In this document: positions 15,453 to 21,427 of the stretch, piece by piece
How the letters are laid out: each line of letters begins with the position of its first letter
How positions within the stretch are numbered: position 1 is the first letter of the stretch
NCBI GenBank assembly: GCA_003454835.1
Contig: DMTA01000494.1
Coordinates: 1 to 21,427 of the forward strand
Direction: 5' to 3'
Source: Achromobacter sp.
Lineage (GTDB): Bacteria; Pseudomonadota; Gammaproteobacteria; Burkholderiales; Burkholderiaceae_B
DNA length: 21,427 nucleotides
Notes under the pieces: model-generated
Database searches by the model: none
The model's input: only the letters and a program-made list of their open reading frames with translations
Told to the model about the DNA's origin: nothing
Translations under genes and position numbers: made by a program

Positions 15453-15529
15453 CCTAGAAGGTCCTAAAAATGCCCAATCAATGCTTCAACGCCGATTTTT
15501 GGCGGCTTCTTTTTAGGATAATTTCTAGG
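15453..15529. repeat. Imperfect 16-bp inverted repeat with nested hairpin
   Basis: CCTAGAA-GG-TCCTAAAAA (15453-15470) pairs with TTTTTAGGA-TAAT-TTCTAGG (15510-15529): 7 plus 9 perfect pairs around a 2 versus 4 base internal loop. The 39 bases inside contain a smaller stem, CGCC (15490-15493) with GGCG (15501-15504). It begins 14 bases beyond the point where the radical SAM gene is broken. A T-run after the inner stem could also act as a weak plus-strand terminator. Confidence 0.7.
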
Positions 15530-15898
15530 ATGCAAAAAAATACTCCATCCTGAATCTTGAGACTCTTTCACCCCAATCAGGGCCGCTCGCCACGACGTCA
15601 ATTAGGAGCTAAGGGGCGACCTACCGTCCAAGCAGACCCTACTGTGGATTTAGCCCTCATCTAACCAATATCTATCTGGGCCCCGCCCTCACCGCAAGCG
15701 CCGTGATCTGAACAATGTGGCTGTATCCACGCATCTCAGTGGTCCCCGTCAGCTGAGGAGCGGAGCTGTCCGTGTCGAGATTTTTTGAGCCAGGATATGA
15801 GGGTTCGCTTTTGCCCTAGAGGACGCTGGTGACAGGCCCCTATCGGCCAAAACCTGCCCGTGGTGACAGTCGCAGTCGAACCTGGATTTCCTGCGTCT
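15530..15898. other. Non-coding stretch downstream of the deacetylase gene
   Basis: No convincing gene, RNA or transposase fragment was recognised in these 370 bases. Base composition is clearly less GC-rich than the etf block. The closing part contains TATCGGCCAAAACCTGCCCG (15841-15860), reminiscent in inverse of TTTTGGCCGATTTCTGCCCG at about 19214-19233, which may mean both flanks of the polysaccharide gene pair carry related debris. Confidence 0.4.
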
Positions 15899-17764
15899 TT
15901 AGTGATGTAAGTCAATCATAATCGTGCCGGCGGGAATATCGCGGAACAGCCATCGCCCATCGGATAGCTTTTGCATGGCGCTGCCAGAGACCGGCCGCAG
16001 GCCAGTTGGCAACTCAAATACCAGATCTTTAATAGGCTCTTGCGCTTGGACGTTGAGCACAATTTGACCGCGTTGCGCCAGCACATCGACCTCGACTTTA
16101 TCGCGTGCAGCCCACCAGCTGCCGTACTGGCTCATGGTTCCAAACCAGGCGAATGGTTTGAGTCGAGGAAGGATCTGCTCCAAGAAGCGGTACTTATGGT
16201 CAACTTCATTCGGGTGAAGCAGCATCACGTAACTTGCGCCATATCGGGCAAGCTTCTCGGCCAGCTCAACCGCCTCCTCGACTCGCTGATCCATAATCGG
16301 CGGTATCTCATCTTCAATCGCAATTGGAAACTCAAACACTGTCGTTTCATCGCTATACATCCGTTGCGTGTTTGTGCGAAACGGTAAGTGTGTGGTGAGG
16401 TTCCCTGCAGTTGCTGAACTCGAAAAGCGATAGCCCGATGCGGCCAGAGCCTCAGGGAGGCGAGGCGGTGTTGCTAGATAGCCGGGACGGAACGAGACCA
16501 CCGAGCGACCGGTCAGTTGCTCCAACAAAAAGCGGCTCACCCTAAGCTCGCCCATCACCGTCGCACCTTGCGTATCGCCGAGAGCCTTAACCCTCGGCTG
16601 GTAGGTCGGATATTGCTCGCTCCCATCACCAAGCGGAAGCGAGGCGTACATGTCGGAATGGCTAACTGAGTGGCTGGCTATCTCCATACCAGCCGCCACC
16701 AAGGCATCCATCGCAGCAAGCGTACGGTCGTTGAAAAAACCTTCGTCCTGAAAGTCGCGGTAGTATTTTGTTTGTAGGAAAAAGGTTGCCGGTATTCCTT
16801 CCCGCACGAGCAAGTCCCGATAGGCAAGTAGATTGCCCATCGACTTGACGTAATCCACATCAAACGTCACGACCGCAGCCAGGCGTTGGCCTTGTGGCAC
16901 AGAGCCAATCGTGACGGCTTGCGGTTCGTGCTGGCGATAGACAGCCCTGAGCCAGCGCAGCCATACGTCGACGGACGGCTCATAACCATTGGCATAGGCC
17001 CGGTAGCCTTGGTCATTACGATCGTTGTGCGCTCGCATGATGAAAAAGCCGAGGTCAAAACCCAACGCATATGCGCTGCCGCCTGCCTTGTTGTCTCCTC
17101 TGACCAAAGCGGCGGATCCGTCTTCGAACCTGGCCAAAACCTGCTGCGCATTCACATACGTTTGCGTGCCAATCCAACTTGTCGGCAGATCAGGCTGGCC
17201 AAGCAGTACTGTCTTTTCATGGGGATCGCTGATCCAGCCAAGGGCTGGCGCTTGTTCGAAGGTGATACTGTGGTGAGCTCGCGATTCCAAAGTCGTTTCG
17301 AAGCCAAACAGATCGTGTAGTCCGCCACCCAGCACTTGTGTGGCTATTAGAGTCCGTCCTGCTTCCACGTGGCGGCGCAGCGCTGTGCGCCCAGCATCGT
17401 CAAGGGTGCGTCCCGAAAGCAACGGATACACGAGGACGACGTTATGACGAGTAGCCTCGGCGACGTCATCGGTAATAGTGAACGGCACGCCGATACTTTT
17501 GAGGCCATGCGCCAGGCCGAGCCAAGCGGAATCCTTATCGGTCAACAAGATTGCAAGACGAGAAGGCTCTCCGCTGGCAAAGCGATTCCAGTCGGAACGC
17601 CCCTGGTCAGAGATATGGCTCACTTCAGTGGGCCCGTTTAGATCATCTAAGCGATCAAATGTGTTTCGCTCGATAAAAGCGGTAACGGCAACAATCAGCA
17701 AACTGACAAGAACTATAATGGCGATGACACGTGCCAAGATGGCAGGCTTGTTTACGAACGGCAC
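15899..17764 (-). CDS. Membrane-anchored polysaccharide deacetylase with GATase-like domain (PelA-like C-terminal part)
   Basis: A 621-residue protein. Residues 10-30 form one N-terminal membrane anchor, placing the rest in the periplasm. Residues about 67-250 resemble a class I glutamine-amidotransferase-like (ThuA/PelA-middle) domain without an obvious catalytic Cys triad. Residues about 295-545 are a NodB-type carbohydrate esterase family 4 deacetylase: TFDVD (D302, D304), SHSVSH (H365, H369), RPGY (R426) and LHP (H517). The Asp-His-His metal site and catalytic residues are therefore intact. About 75 C-terminal residues form a beta-rich tail. The GTG start at 17764 has GAGG five bases upstream. 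It follows the glycosidase-like gene by 125 bases on the same strand, and the order glycosidase, GATase-like, deacetylase equals that of PelA. Deacetylation of an exopolysaccharide is the likely role; the polymer is unknown. Confidence 0.85.
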   Translation of the reverse strand: MPFVNKPAILARVIAIIVLVSLLIVAVTAFIERNTFDRLDDLNGPTEVSHISDQGRSDWNRFASGEPSRLAILLTDKDSAWLGLAHGLKSIGVPFTITDDVAEATRHNVVLVYPLLSGRTLDDAGRTALRRHVEAGRTLIATQVLGGGLHDLFGFETTLESRAHHSITFEQAPALGWISDPHEKTVLLGQPDLPTSWIGTQTYVNAQQVLARFEDGSAALVRGDNKAGGSAYALGFDLGFFIMRAHNDRNDQGYRAYANGYEPSVDVWLRWLRAVYRQHEPQAVTIGSVPQGQRLAAVVTFDVDYVKSMGNLLAYRDLLVREGIPATFFLQTKYYRDFQDEGFFNDRTLAAMDALVAAGMEIASHSVSHSDMYASLPLGDGSEQYPTYQPRVKALGDTQGATVMGELRVSRFLLEQLTGRSVVSFRPGYLATPPRLPEALAASGYRFSSSATAGNLTTHLPFRTNTQRMYSDETTVFEFPIAIEDEIPPIMDQRVEEAVELAEKLARYGASYVMLLHPNEVDHKYRFLEQILPRLKPFAWFGTMSQYGSWWAARDKVEVDVLAQRGQIVLNVQAQEPIKDLVFELPTGLRPVSGSAMQKLSDGRWLFRDIPAGTIMIDLHH

Positions 17765-17889
17765 GAAGACCTCGTCGGTGCAGGTAGAAAATTAGCATCT
17801 TGGAGCAATGCGAGGTAGGAAACGTTAGAGCGGCAACCGGCTCCTGCTGCTTCCGGATCGTAGCTGTTTCGTTTATTAGCAATAGATTT

Positions 17890-18771
17890 TCATAGTTGTT
17901 GGCCGGTTGGATAATATTCCCACTCTTGCCAGTCGATACCCCCTACAGCCAAAGGCTGCAGCCTAGCCCGCCAAAAGCTGTCCTGCTCTTGAAGTAGAGC
18001 CTGTGCTGCGCCGCCCCAGGTTTCTTCAGGCGCAAGCTGAGGCTCTATGCTCTGCGCGAGTCGAAAGCGCACGGCCGGCCAGCGCTGAGCGATTTTCTCC
18101 GTGAGCTGGGCGCTGCGTTCAGCACTGCGGGTGTAGATCATCAAACTCACCTTACTAACACCGATGGAAGGTAGCTCACACGGAGCGCAAGGAAAGCCAC
18201 CCATCTCCTCAGTAAACCAGCGGTAATGGCTCGATATTTCGACAGGCCAAGGACTAGCGGCTGCCACATGCTTTAGCGTGTCCAGCCATTCACGCACATG
18301 TTTCGCCGGAACCGGCCAGCCACGCTGCTCAACTTCCAGATCCAGATGAAGTGCTGAGAACGACACAGACTTCAATTTCGAAATGATGGCGATCAGCGAA
18401 GCGCGGTGCTCAGGCGCCATCCAGTCTGGATCACCCAAAAGCAGCACAGGCTCGAAGCCACGTTTTCTGAGCGTTATGGCAACCGCATCGAGCGTCCGCA
18501 CAACTTCTGGTTGCGCTAATTGCTCGGCGCTCAGCCCGATATATAGACGTTGGATGCCCGTGCGGTCCAGGCGAGACAGCTCGTCGGTTCGAGTAGCAGG
18601 ATTGAGCAACGCACGGCTATCCCAAATGTACACGCCCCGTCTCCAGGACTGGGTAGCTTCAGGTTCAGCAGCGTTTACTTCCAGAAAGTGCAATTGCGCC
18701 GGTGACATAACCTCTGCCGGCGCAGCGAAAGCCAGGCAACTTAGCAAGCCGCACACTAGAAGCTGGCGCAT
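17890..18771 (-). CDS. Secreted TIM-barrel glycoside-hydrolase-like protein (PelA hydrolase-like)
   Basis: A 293-residue exported protein. MRQLLVCGLLSCLAFAAPAEV is a signal peptide with cleavage near residue 19. The mature part reads as a TIM barrel: RRGVYIWDSRALL, RLYIGLSAEQL, GFEPVLLLGDPDWM, ALHLDLEVE (141-148, acidic residues D144, E146 and E148 where barrel glycosidases hold catalytic acids), WPVEISSHYRWF, VSLMIYTRSAE and a final GGIDWQEWEYY. I do not recognise the precise family; the closest analogy is the endo-glycosidase domain of PelA. The ATG at 18771 is used because it begins the signal peptide; the open frame to 18954 adds 61 residues without support. It is first in a probable two-gene unit with the deacetylase. 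No polymerase or exporter gene is adjacent. Confidence 0.72.
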   Translation of the reverse strand: MRQLLVCGLLSCLAFAAPAEVMSPAQLHFLEVNAAEPEATQSWRRGVYIWDSRALLNPATRTDELSRLDRTGIQRLYIGLSAEQLAQPEVVRTLDAVAITLRKRGFEPVLLLGDPDWMAPEHRASLIAIISKLKSVSFSALHLDLEVEQRGWPVPAKHVREWLDTLKHVAAASPWPVEISSHYRWFTEEMGGFPCAPCELPSIGVSKVSLMIYTRSAERSAQLTEKIAQRWPAVRFRLAQSIEPQLAPEETWGGAAQALLQEQDSFWRARLQPLAVGGIDWQEWEYYPTGQQL

Positions 18772-19398
18772 TTGAAACTTCTTCGCTTTAAGGAGAACCC
18801 ACCACGGTGCCATGGCTGATGATTCACGATCACGTCGCAGCATTTCATTGAGCATCGCAACCGCGCTCCAGCATCGAATGACAATATGAGCCACGGAAGA
18901 TCTGGACGCCCCGCCACAGGCGTAGGTATCCGCGTAGCGATAGTTTTGCACCATGCGAATCTAACGAGTGGCGGTTTCACGTTATCAACCAAAACCGTCA
19001 CTAGTGACTAGGAAGCCTCAGGGGTACGAGTCGTCAAGAAGCCAGCGGACATTGAGGGGCAGCAAATCATGTGCCGAGACGAGGTTTCCAATCCCCGCCC
19101 CGCTAAACGGTATGTTGCATACAGCCAGCGCTGCAAGCGAACTGCATAGGTCAGCCCGTCCAGCTACACGGGTGGACACAATCTGCTTCGGGTCGATCGC
19201 TCTCAAGGACTGCTTTTGGCCGATTTCTGCCCGTTTCATCGCGAACATCACACGCTCAGCGTCTCAACCTGTGCGAGCTGCTTAGCATCCGCTGATTCAG
19301 GCATCAATAAGTCAACCTGCTTGTCAGTCAGGCTCAATGACTGGCCGAATGCAGTCAAGCACACCGGGATCATTTAACTTGCACCGGCCGGCTGAGAA
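18772..19398. other. Gap of 627 bases between the glycosidase-like gene and the helicase gene
   Basis: No gene I can support. The minus strand has a 77-codon open frame (19018-19251) ending ...VRWLLDDSYP, and the plus strand an overlapping 105-codon frame (18968-19285). Neither has a good ribosome-binding site or a recognised family, and they may be decayed mobile-element or intergenic debris. The promoter of the glycosidase-like gene should lie near 18950-19000, where TTGATA occurs on the minus strand beside a palindrome. A CCGGCCGG palindrome lies just after the helicase stop codon. Confidence 0.4.
18997..19008. promoter_or_regulatory. Perfect 12-bp palindrome GTCACTAGTGAC, possible operator
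   Basis: An exact palindrome about 225 bases upstream of the glycosidase-like ATG and next to a possible minus-strand -35 box (TTGATA). It has the size and symmetry of a dimeric repressor site, but no regulator is known to match it. Confidence 0.35.
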
Positions 19399-20799
19399 TC
19401 AGAAACAAGCCAATAATTGCTGCCTGTAATGCTGGGAAAAGCTGACCTGATAAGCTGGCTCAGTTGCATACCCACCTAGCGAGATTATGTGCGTAGCCTG
19501 TGACCCAACACCCTGTTCCGCACAACCCACGCCGGCACCATCGACACCTTCGACATGACCAAATTCACCAATCGGATCAGGCTTTGCGCCTGGGGTAAGC
19601 CCCGGCATTTGCACATATCTCAGAACCGCCAGGTCATCCGGCAGGTCATCCGCAATTCGCTCCGCAAAGCCCTGCAGCATCGGCTCCGCTAGCATGAACA
19701 GCCAGGCCTGATCGTCTGATTCGCCTGTACGCCGAAGCACCCGCCCCAGCACTTGCCGGTAATGCAGCTCAGTGCGGATGCGGCTGAGGTAGCAGCAAAC
19801 TTGCAAGCGTGGAATGTCGGTACCTTCACTGATCATGCCCACAGCGACAATCCAGCGGCAGGCGCTACCCCTGAATGCATTGATCACCTGCTGCGCATCC
19901 GGGGTTTTGTTGGTCACGACATGGCAATTTTCACCCCTAGCTTCTAACGCCTGGGCTGCTTGTTGGGCGTGTTCGATGTCGGTGGCCACCACCAAACCGG
20001 CTGCATCAGGTTTGAACTGGCGAAGCTCTTCGAGCTTGCCGCAGCCAAGGTCGACGATCTGATTGATCACCTCGTCATGACGCAGCAGTTGCTCGTAGGT
20101 AACAGGTGAATCCCCCAAAAGCTTGGCGATGCTGGGAAATAGCCTAACGGAGCTATCTGCGCCAAGTTCTTCCGTAAGTTTCACCTGCTGATTGTCGAGC
20201 AACCCAATGCGAGGGGATCGGCACACGCCGTCGGTAATGGCGTCTCTCAAGCCATAACGGTAATCGCAGATCAGATGCCCCTCGGGCGACGAGTAGCGAG
20301 CCAAGGAGATGGCCTTGTCATCCGTACGCCAGGGCGTACCAGATAGGGCCAGCGTGAAAGCAGCGCGGTCCTGTATTCGATGCAGTATCTGCTGTCCCCA
20401 GGAATTGCTGAGCAGCGGATCGTGGCCGGCACAGTGGTGGATCTCATCGAACACCGCGAGCACGCGATAGTTATCAAGCAGCCGCCAGAACCCCTCATCT
20501 CGGTATTCCATAGCCTGGTAGGTGAATGCCGCACCCACAGCGCCTATCTGGCCATCGAGACGCCTGCCAAGCACCGTGGCAAAGGTCGAGCGGAAGCCCT
20601 CAACGACCTGGCTGGACGGCGCAAAGCACAACACCAGATCAATTCTGTCCTGCTCAAGCAGCCGGCTGGCCAGCTCTGCTGCCATGCGTGTCTTGCCAGC
20701 ACCCGGCGTTGCCTGGCAGAAGAAGTGCGGCGTGGCGATAAAGTGCTCCAACGCCGTGTTGATGCAGCTGAGTTGCCAGTCACGCAGTGATCTGGTCAT
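19399..20799 (-). CDS. SF2 DEAD/DEAH-box helicase family protein
   Basis: This 466-residue superfamily 2 helicase/translocase of the RadD/UvrB-like (ResIII plus HelicC) type shows all ATPase motifs: Q-motif-like RDWQL (6-10), Walker A ATPGAGKT (30-37), Walker B/motif II DEIH (118-121), motif III SGTPWR (153-158), and in the second RecA domain GLVVATDIEHA, SEGTDIPRLQV and motif VI RQVLGRVLRR (348-357). About 110 residues follow motif VI with no recognised nuclease or zinc domain. The ATG overlaps the stop of the upstream gene by four bases (ATGA, 20796-20799), so translation is coupled and the products probably act together. Lower GC content and position among accessory genes fit a defence or mobile-element function, but this is inference; a repair helicase is the main alternative. 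Confidence 0.9.
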   Translation of the reverse strand: MTRSLRDWQLSCINTALEHFIATPHFFCQATPGAGKTRMAAELASRLLEQDRIDLVLCFAPSSQVVEGFRSTFATVLGRRLDGQIGAVGAAFTYQAMEYRDEGFWRLLDNYRVLAVFDEIHHCAGHDPLLSNSWGQQILHRIQDRAAFTLALSGTPWRTDDKAISLARYSSPEGHLICDYRYGLRDAITDGVCRSPRIGLLDNQQVKLTEELGADSSVRLFPSIAKLLGDSPVTYEQLLRHDEVINQIVDLGCGKLEELRQFKPDAAGLVVATDIEHAQQAAQALEARGENCHVVTNKTPDAQQVINAFRGSACRWIVAVGMISEGTDIPRLQVCCYLSRIRTELHYRQVLGRVLRRTGESDDQAWLFMLAEPMLQGFAERIADDLPDDLAVLRYVQMPGLTPGAKPDPIGEFGHVEGVDGAGVGCAEQGVGSQATHIISLGGYATEPAYQVSFSQHYRQQLLACF

Positions 20800-21386
20800 C
20801 GTGCGGCGGCAAGCGTCTTGAGTGTCTTTTCGATGGCGCGAAGATGCCCGAGCAGCCGTGAACTACGATCTCTTGCCTCCAGGTACTCGCCCTCAACCTT
20901 GTCCCGCAAATGCGGCATGTCTGACAAGAGCAGTTTGAATCTCTCTGCCTCGCCCATCGAAGACAGGAAGTCCAAGCGGATTTCTTTGTGGAGCGCTTCC
21001 AAGCGCTGATCCACATCGACTGAAGGCTTAAGCGGCAAAACCGCATTATCGAGCACTACAGGTTCCTGCTCGAACTCAAGTGCAGATTTGAGACTGTTCT
21101 CGAACCCGTTATTGATCAGCTCCAGCTGCAGATGCGCCGGAATCGGCAGAAGGTGATAGACCTGACCTCGAACACGGCGATCTTTATCAAGTACAACCCA
21201 GCCCACGCGCAGCAATCGGCGGATCTGCTCATACACATAGCGGCGCACATCGGCGATACGGAAATTCATGCCATCTAGGCTTTTGGCATAAGCATCGCGA
21301 AGCTCACGGGTCGTGAACATCGTGTGCCCTTCCTCCTGAAGCAGCTCATACAGACGCCTGTCGAAGATAAACGAGGCCGATTTCAT
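20796..21386 (-). CDS. Winged-helix/coiled-coil partner protein of the helicase (start may lie beyond the window)
   Basis: I do not recognise this family. The visible protein of 196 residues from the ATG at 21386 has an N-terminal part that reads like a winged helix: helices RRLYELLQEEG, TTRELRDAYAK and ADVRRYVYEQIRRLLRVGWV, then a DKDRRVRGQVYHLLP beta wing. The C-terminal half (about 125-196) is charged and helical and probably a coiled coil. There is no good ribosome-binding site before this ATG, and the frame stays open to the right edge (reading NPHFFRANSSGSS before the Met), so the true start may be further upstream. The stop overlaps the helicase start by four bases. A DNA-binding or oligomerising partner that recruits the helicase is a reasonable guess. 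Confidence 0.75.
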   Translation of the reverse strand: MKSASFIFDRRLYELLQEEGHTMFTTRELRDAYAKSLDGMNFRIADVRRYVYEQIRRLLRVGWVVLDKDRRVRGQVYHLLPIPAHLQLELINNGFENSLKSALEFEQEPVVLDNAVLPLKPSVDVDQRLEALHKEIRLDFLSSMGEAERFKLLLSDMPHLRDKVEGEYLEARDRSSRLLGHLRAIEKTLKTLAAAR

Positions 21387-21427
21387 TGAGGAACCAGAAG
21401 AGTTAGCGCGAAAGAAATGCGGATTAT

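Noticed and set aside
15453..15529. Integron attC site
   Set aside because: The fold is suggestive, but the GTTRRRY/RYYYAAC core sites are absent and no cassette or integrase is visible.
18772..18954. N-terminal 61-codon extension of the glycosidase-like gene
   Set aside because: It would bury a good signal peptide behind a Cys/Arg/Ser-rich stretch with no ribosome-binding site.
18968..19285. 105-codon plus-strand and 77-codon minus-strand overlapping frames
   Set aside because: Neither has a ribosome-binding site or known family; kept only as an unassigned gap, possibly decayed mobile DNA.

Overview
The window looks like a mosaic of two bacterial backgrounds plus an accessory segment. Positions 1 to about 9.5 kb are very GC-rich. 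Their gene content (xth, tRNA-Ala, a TPP-riboswitch-controlled symporter, a bacterial luciferase-like monooxygenase, MarC, HutG with a LysR regulator) and their GTGTC-A-GACAC intergenic repeats resemble Burkholderiales of the Achromobacter/Bordetella type. From about 9.6 to 15.4 kb the content is Pseudomonas-like: etfBA divergent from the ETF:ubiquinone oxidoreductase gene, followed by DUF1285, DUF4823 lipoprotein and radical SAM genes. From about 15.4 kb to the end the composition is visibly less GC-rich and the genes are accessory. The lineage statements come from remembered protein and gene-order similarity, not from a search.

Layout, left to right: the 3' end of an SDR oxidoreductase; a small unknown protein with a strong terminator; exonuclease III; a complete tRNA-Ala(CGC) with its own promoter and terminator; on the minus strand a TPP riboswitch, a sodium:solute symporter and a PrpA/B-like phosphatase; a flavin-dependent monooxygenase; a 60-residue membrane protein; a MarC transporter; then hutG and a LysR regulator in tandem. 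The LysR gene converges on etfA across a spacer with three 18-bp repeats, and the lineage signal changes in or near that spacer.

The electron-transfer block is coherent. EtfAB collects electrons from acyl-CoA dehydrogenases and similar enzymes, and EtfD passes them to ubiquinone. The divergent promoters share a sequence that exactly fits the published PsrA operator consensus, which would link the block to fatty-acid signalling. Convergent with etfD are the DUF1285 and DUF4823 genes and a radical SAM gene that has lost the part encoding its iron-sulfur cysteines.

The right-hand accessory region holds two candidate systems. One is a pair of exported or membrane-anchored proteins, a TIM-barrel glycosidase-like protein and a GATase-like plus polysaccharide-deacetylase protein. 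Together they reproduce, in order, the architecture of the single protein PelA. The other is a translationally coupled pair, a winged-helix/coiled-coil protein and an SF2 helicase, that may continue beyond the right edge. No CRISPR array, integrase or intact transposase gene was seen.
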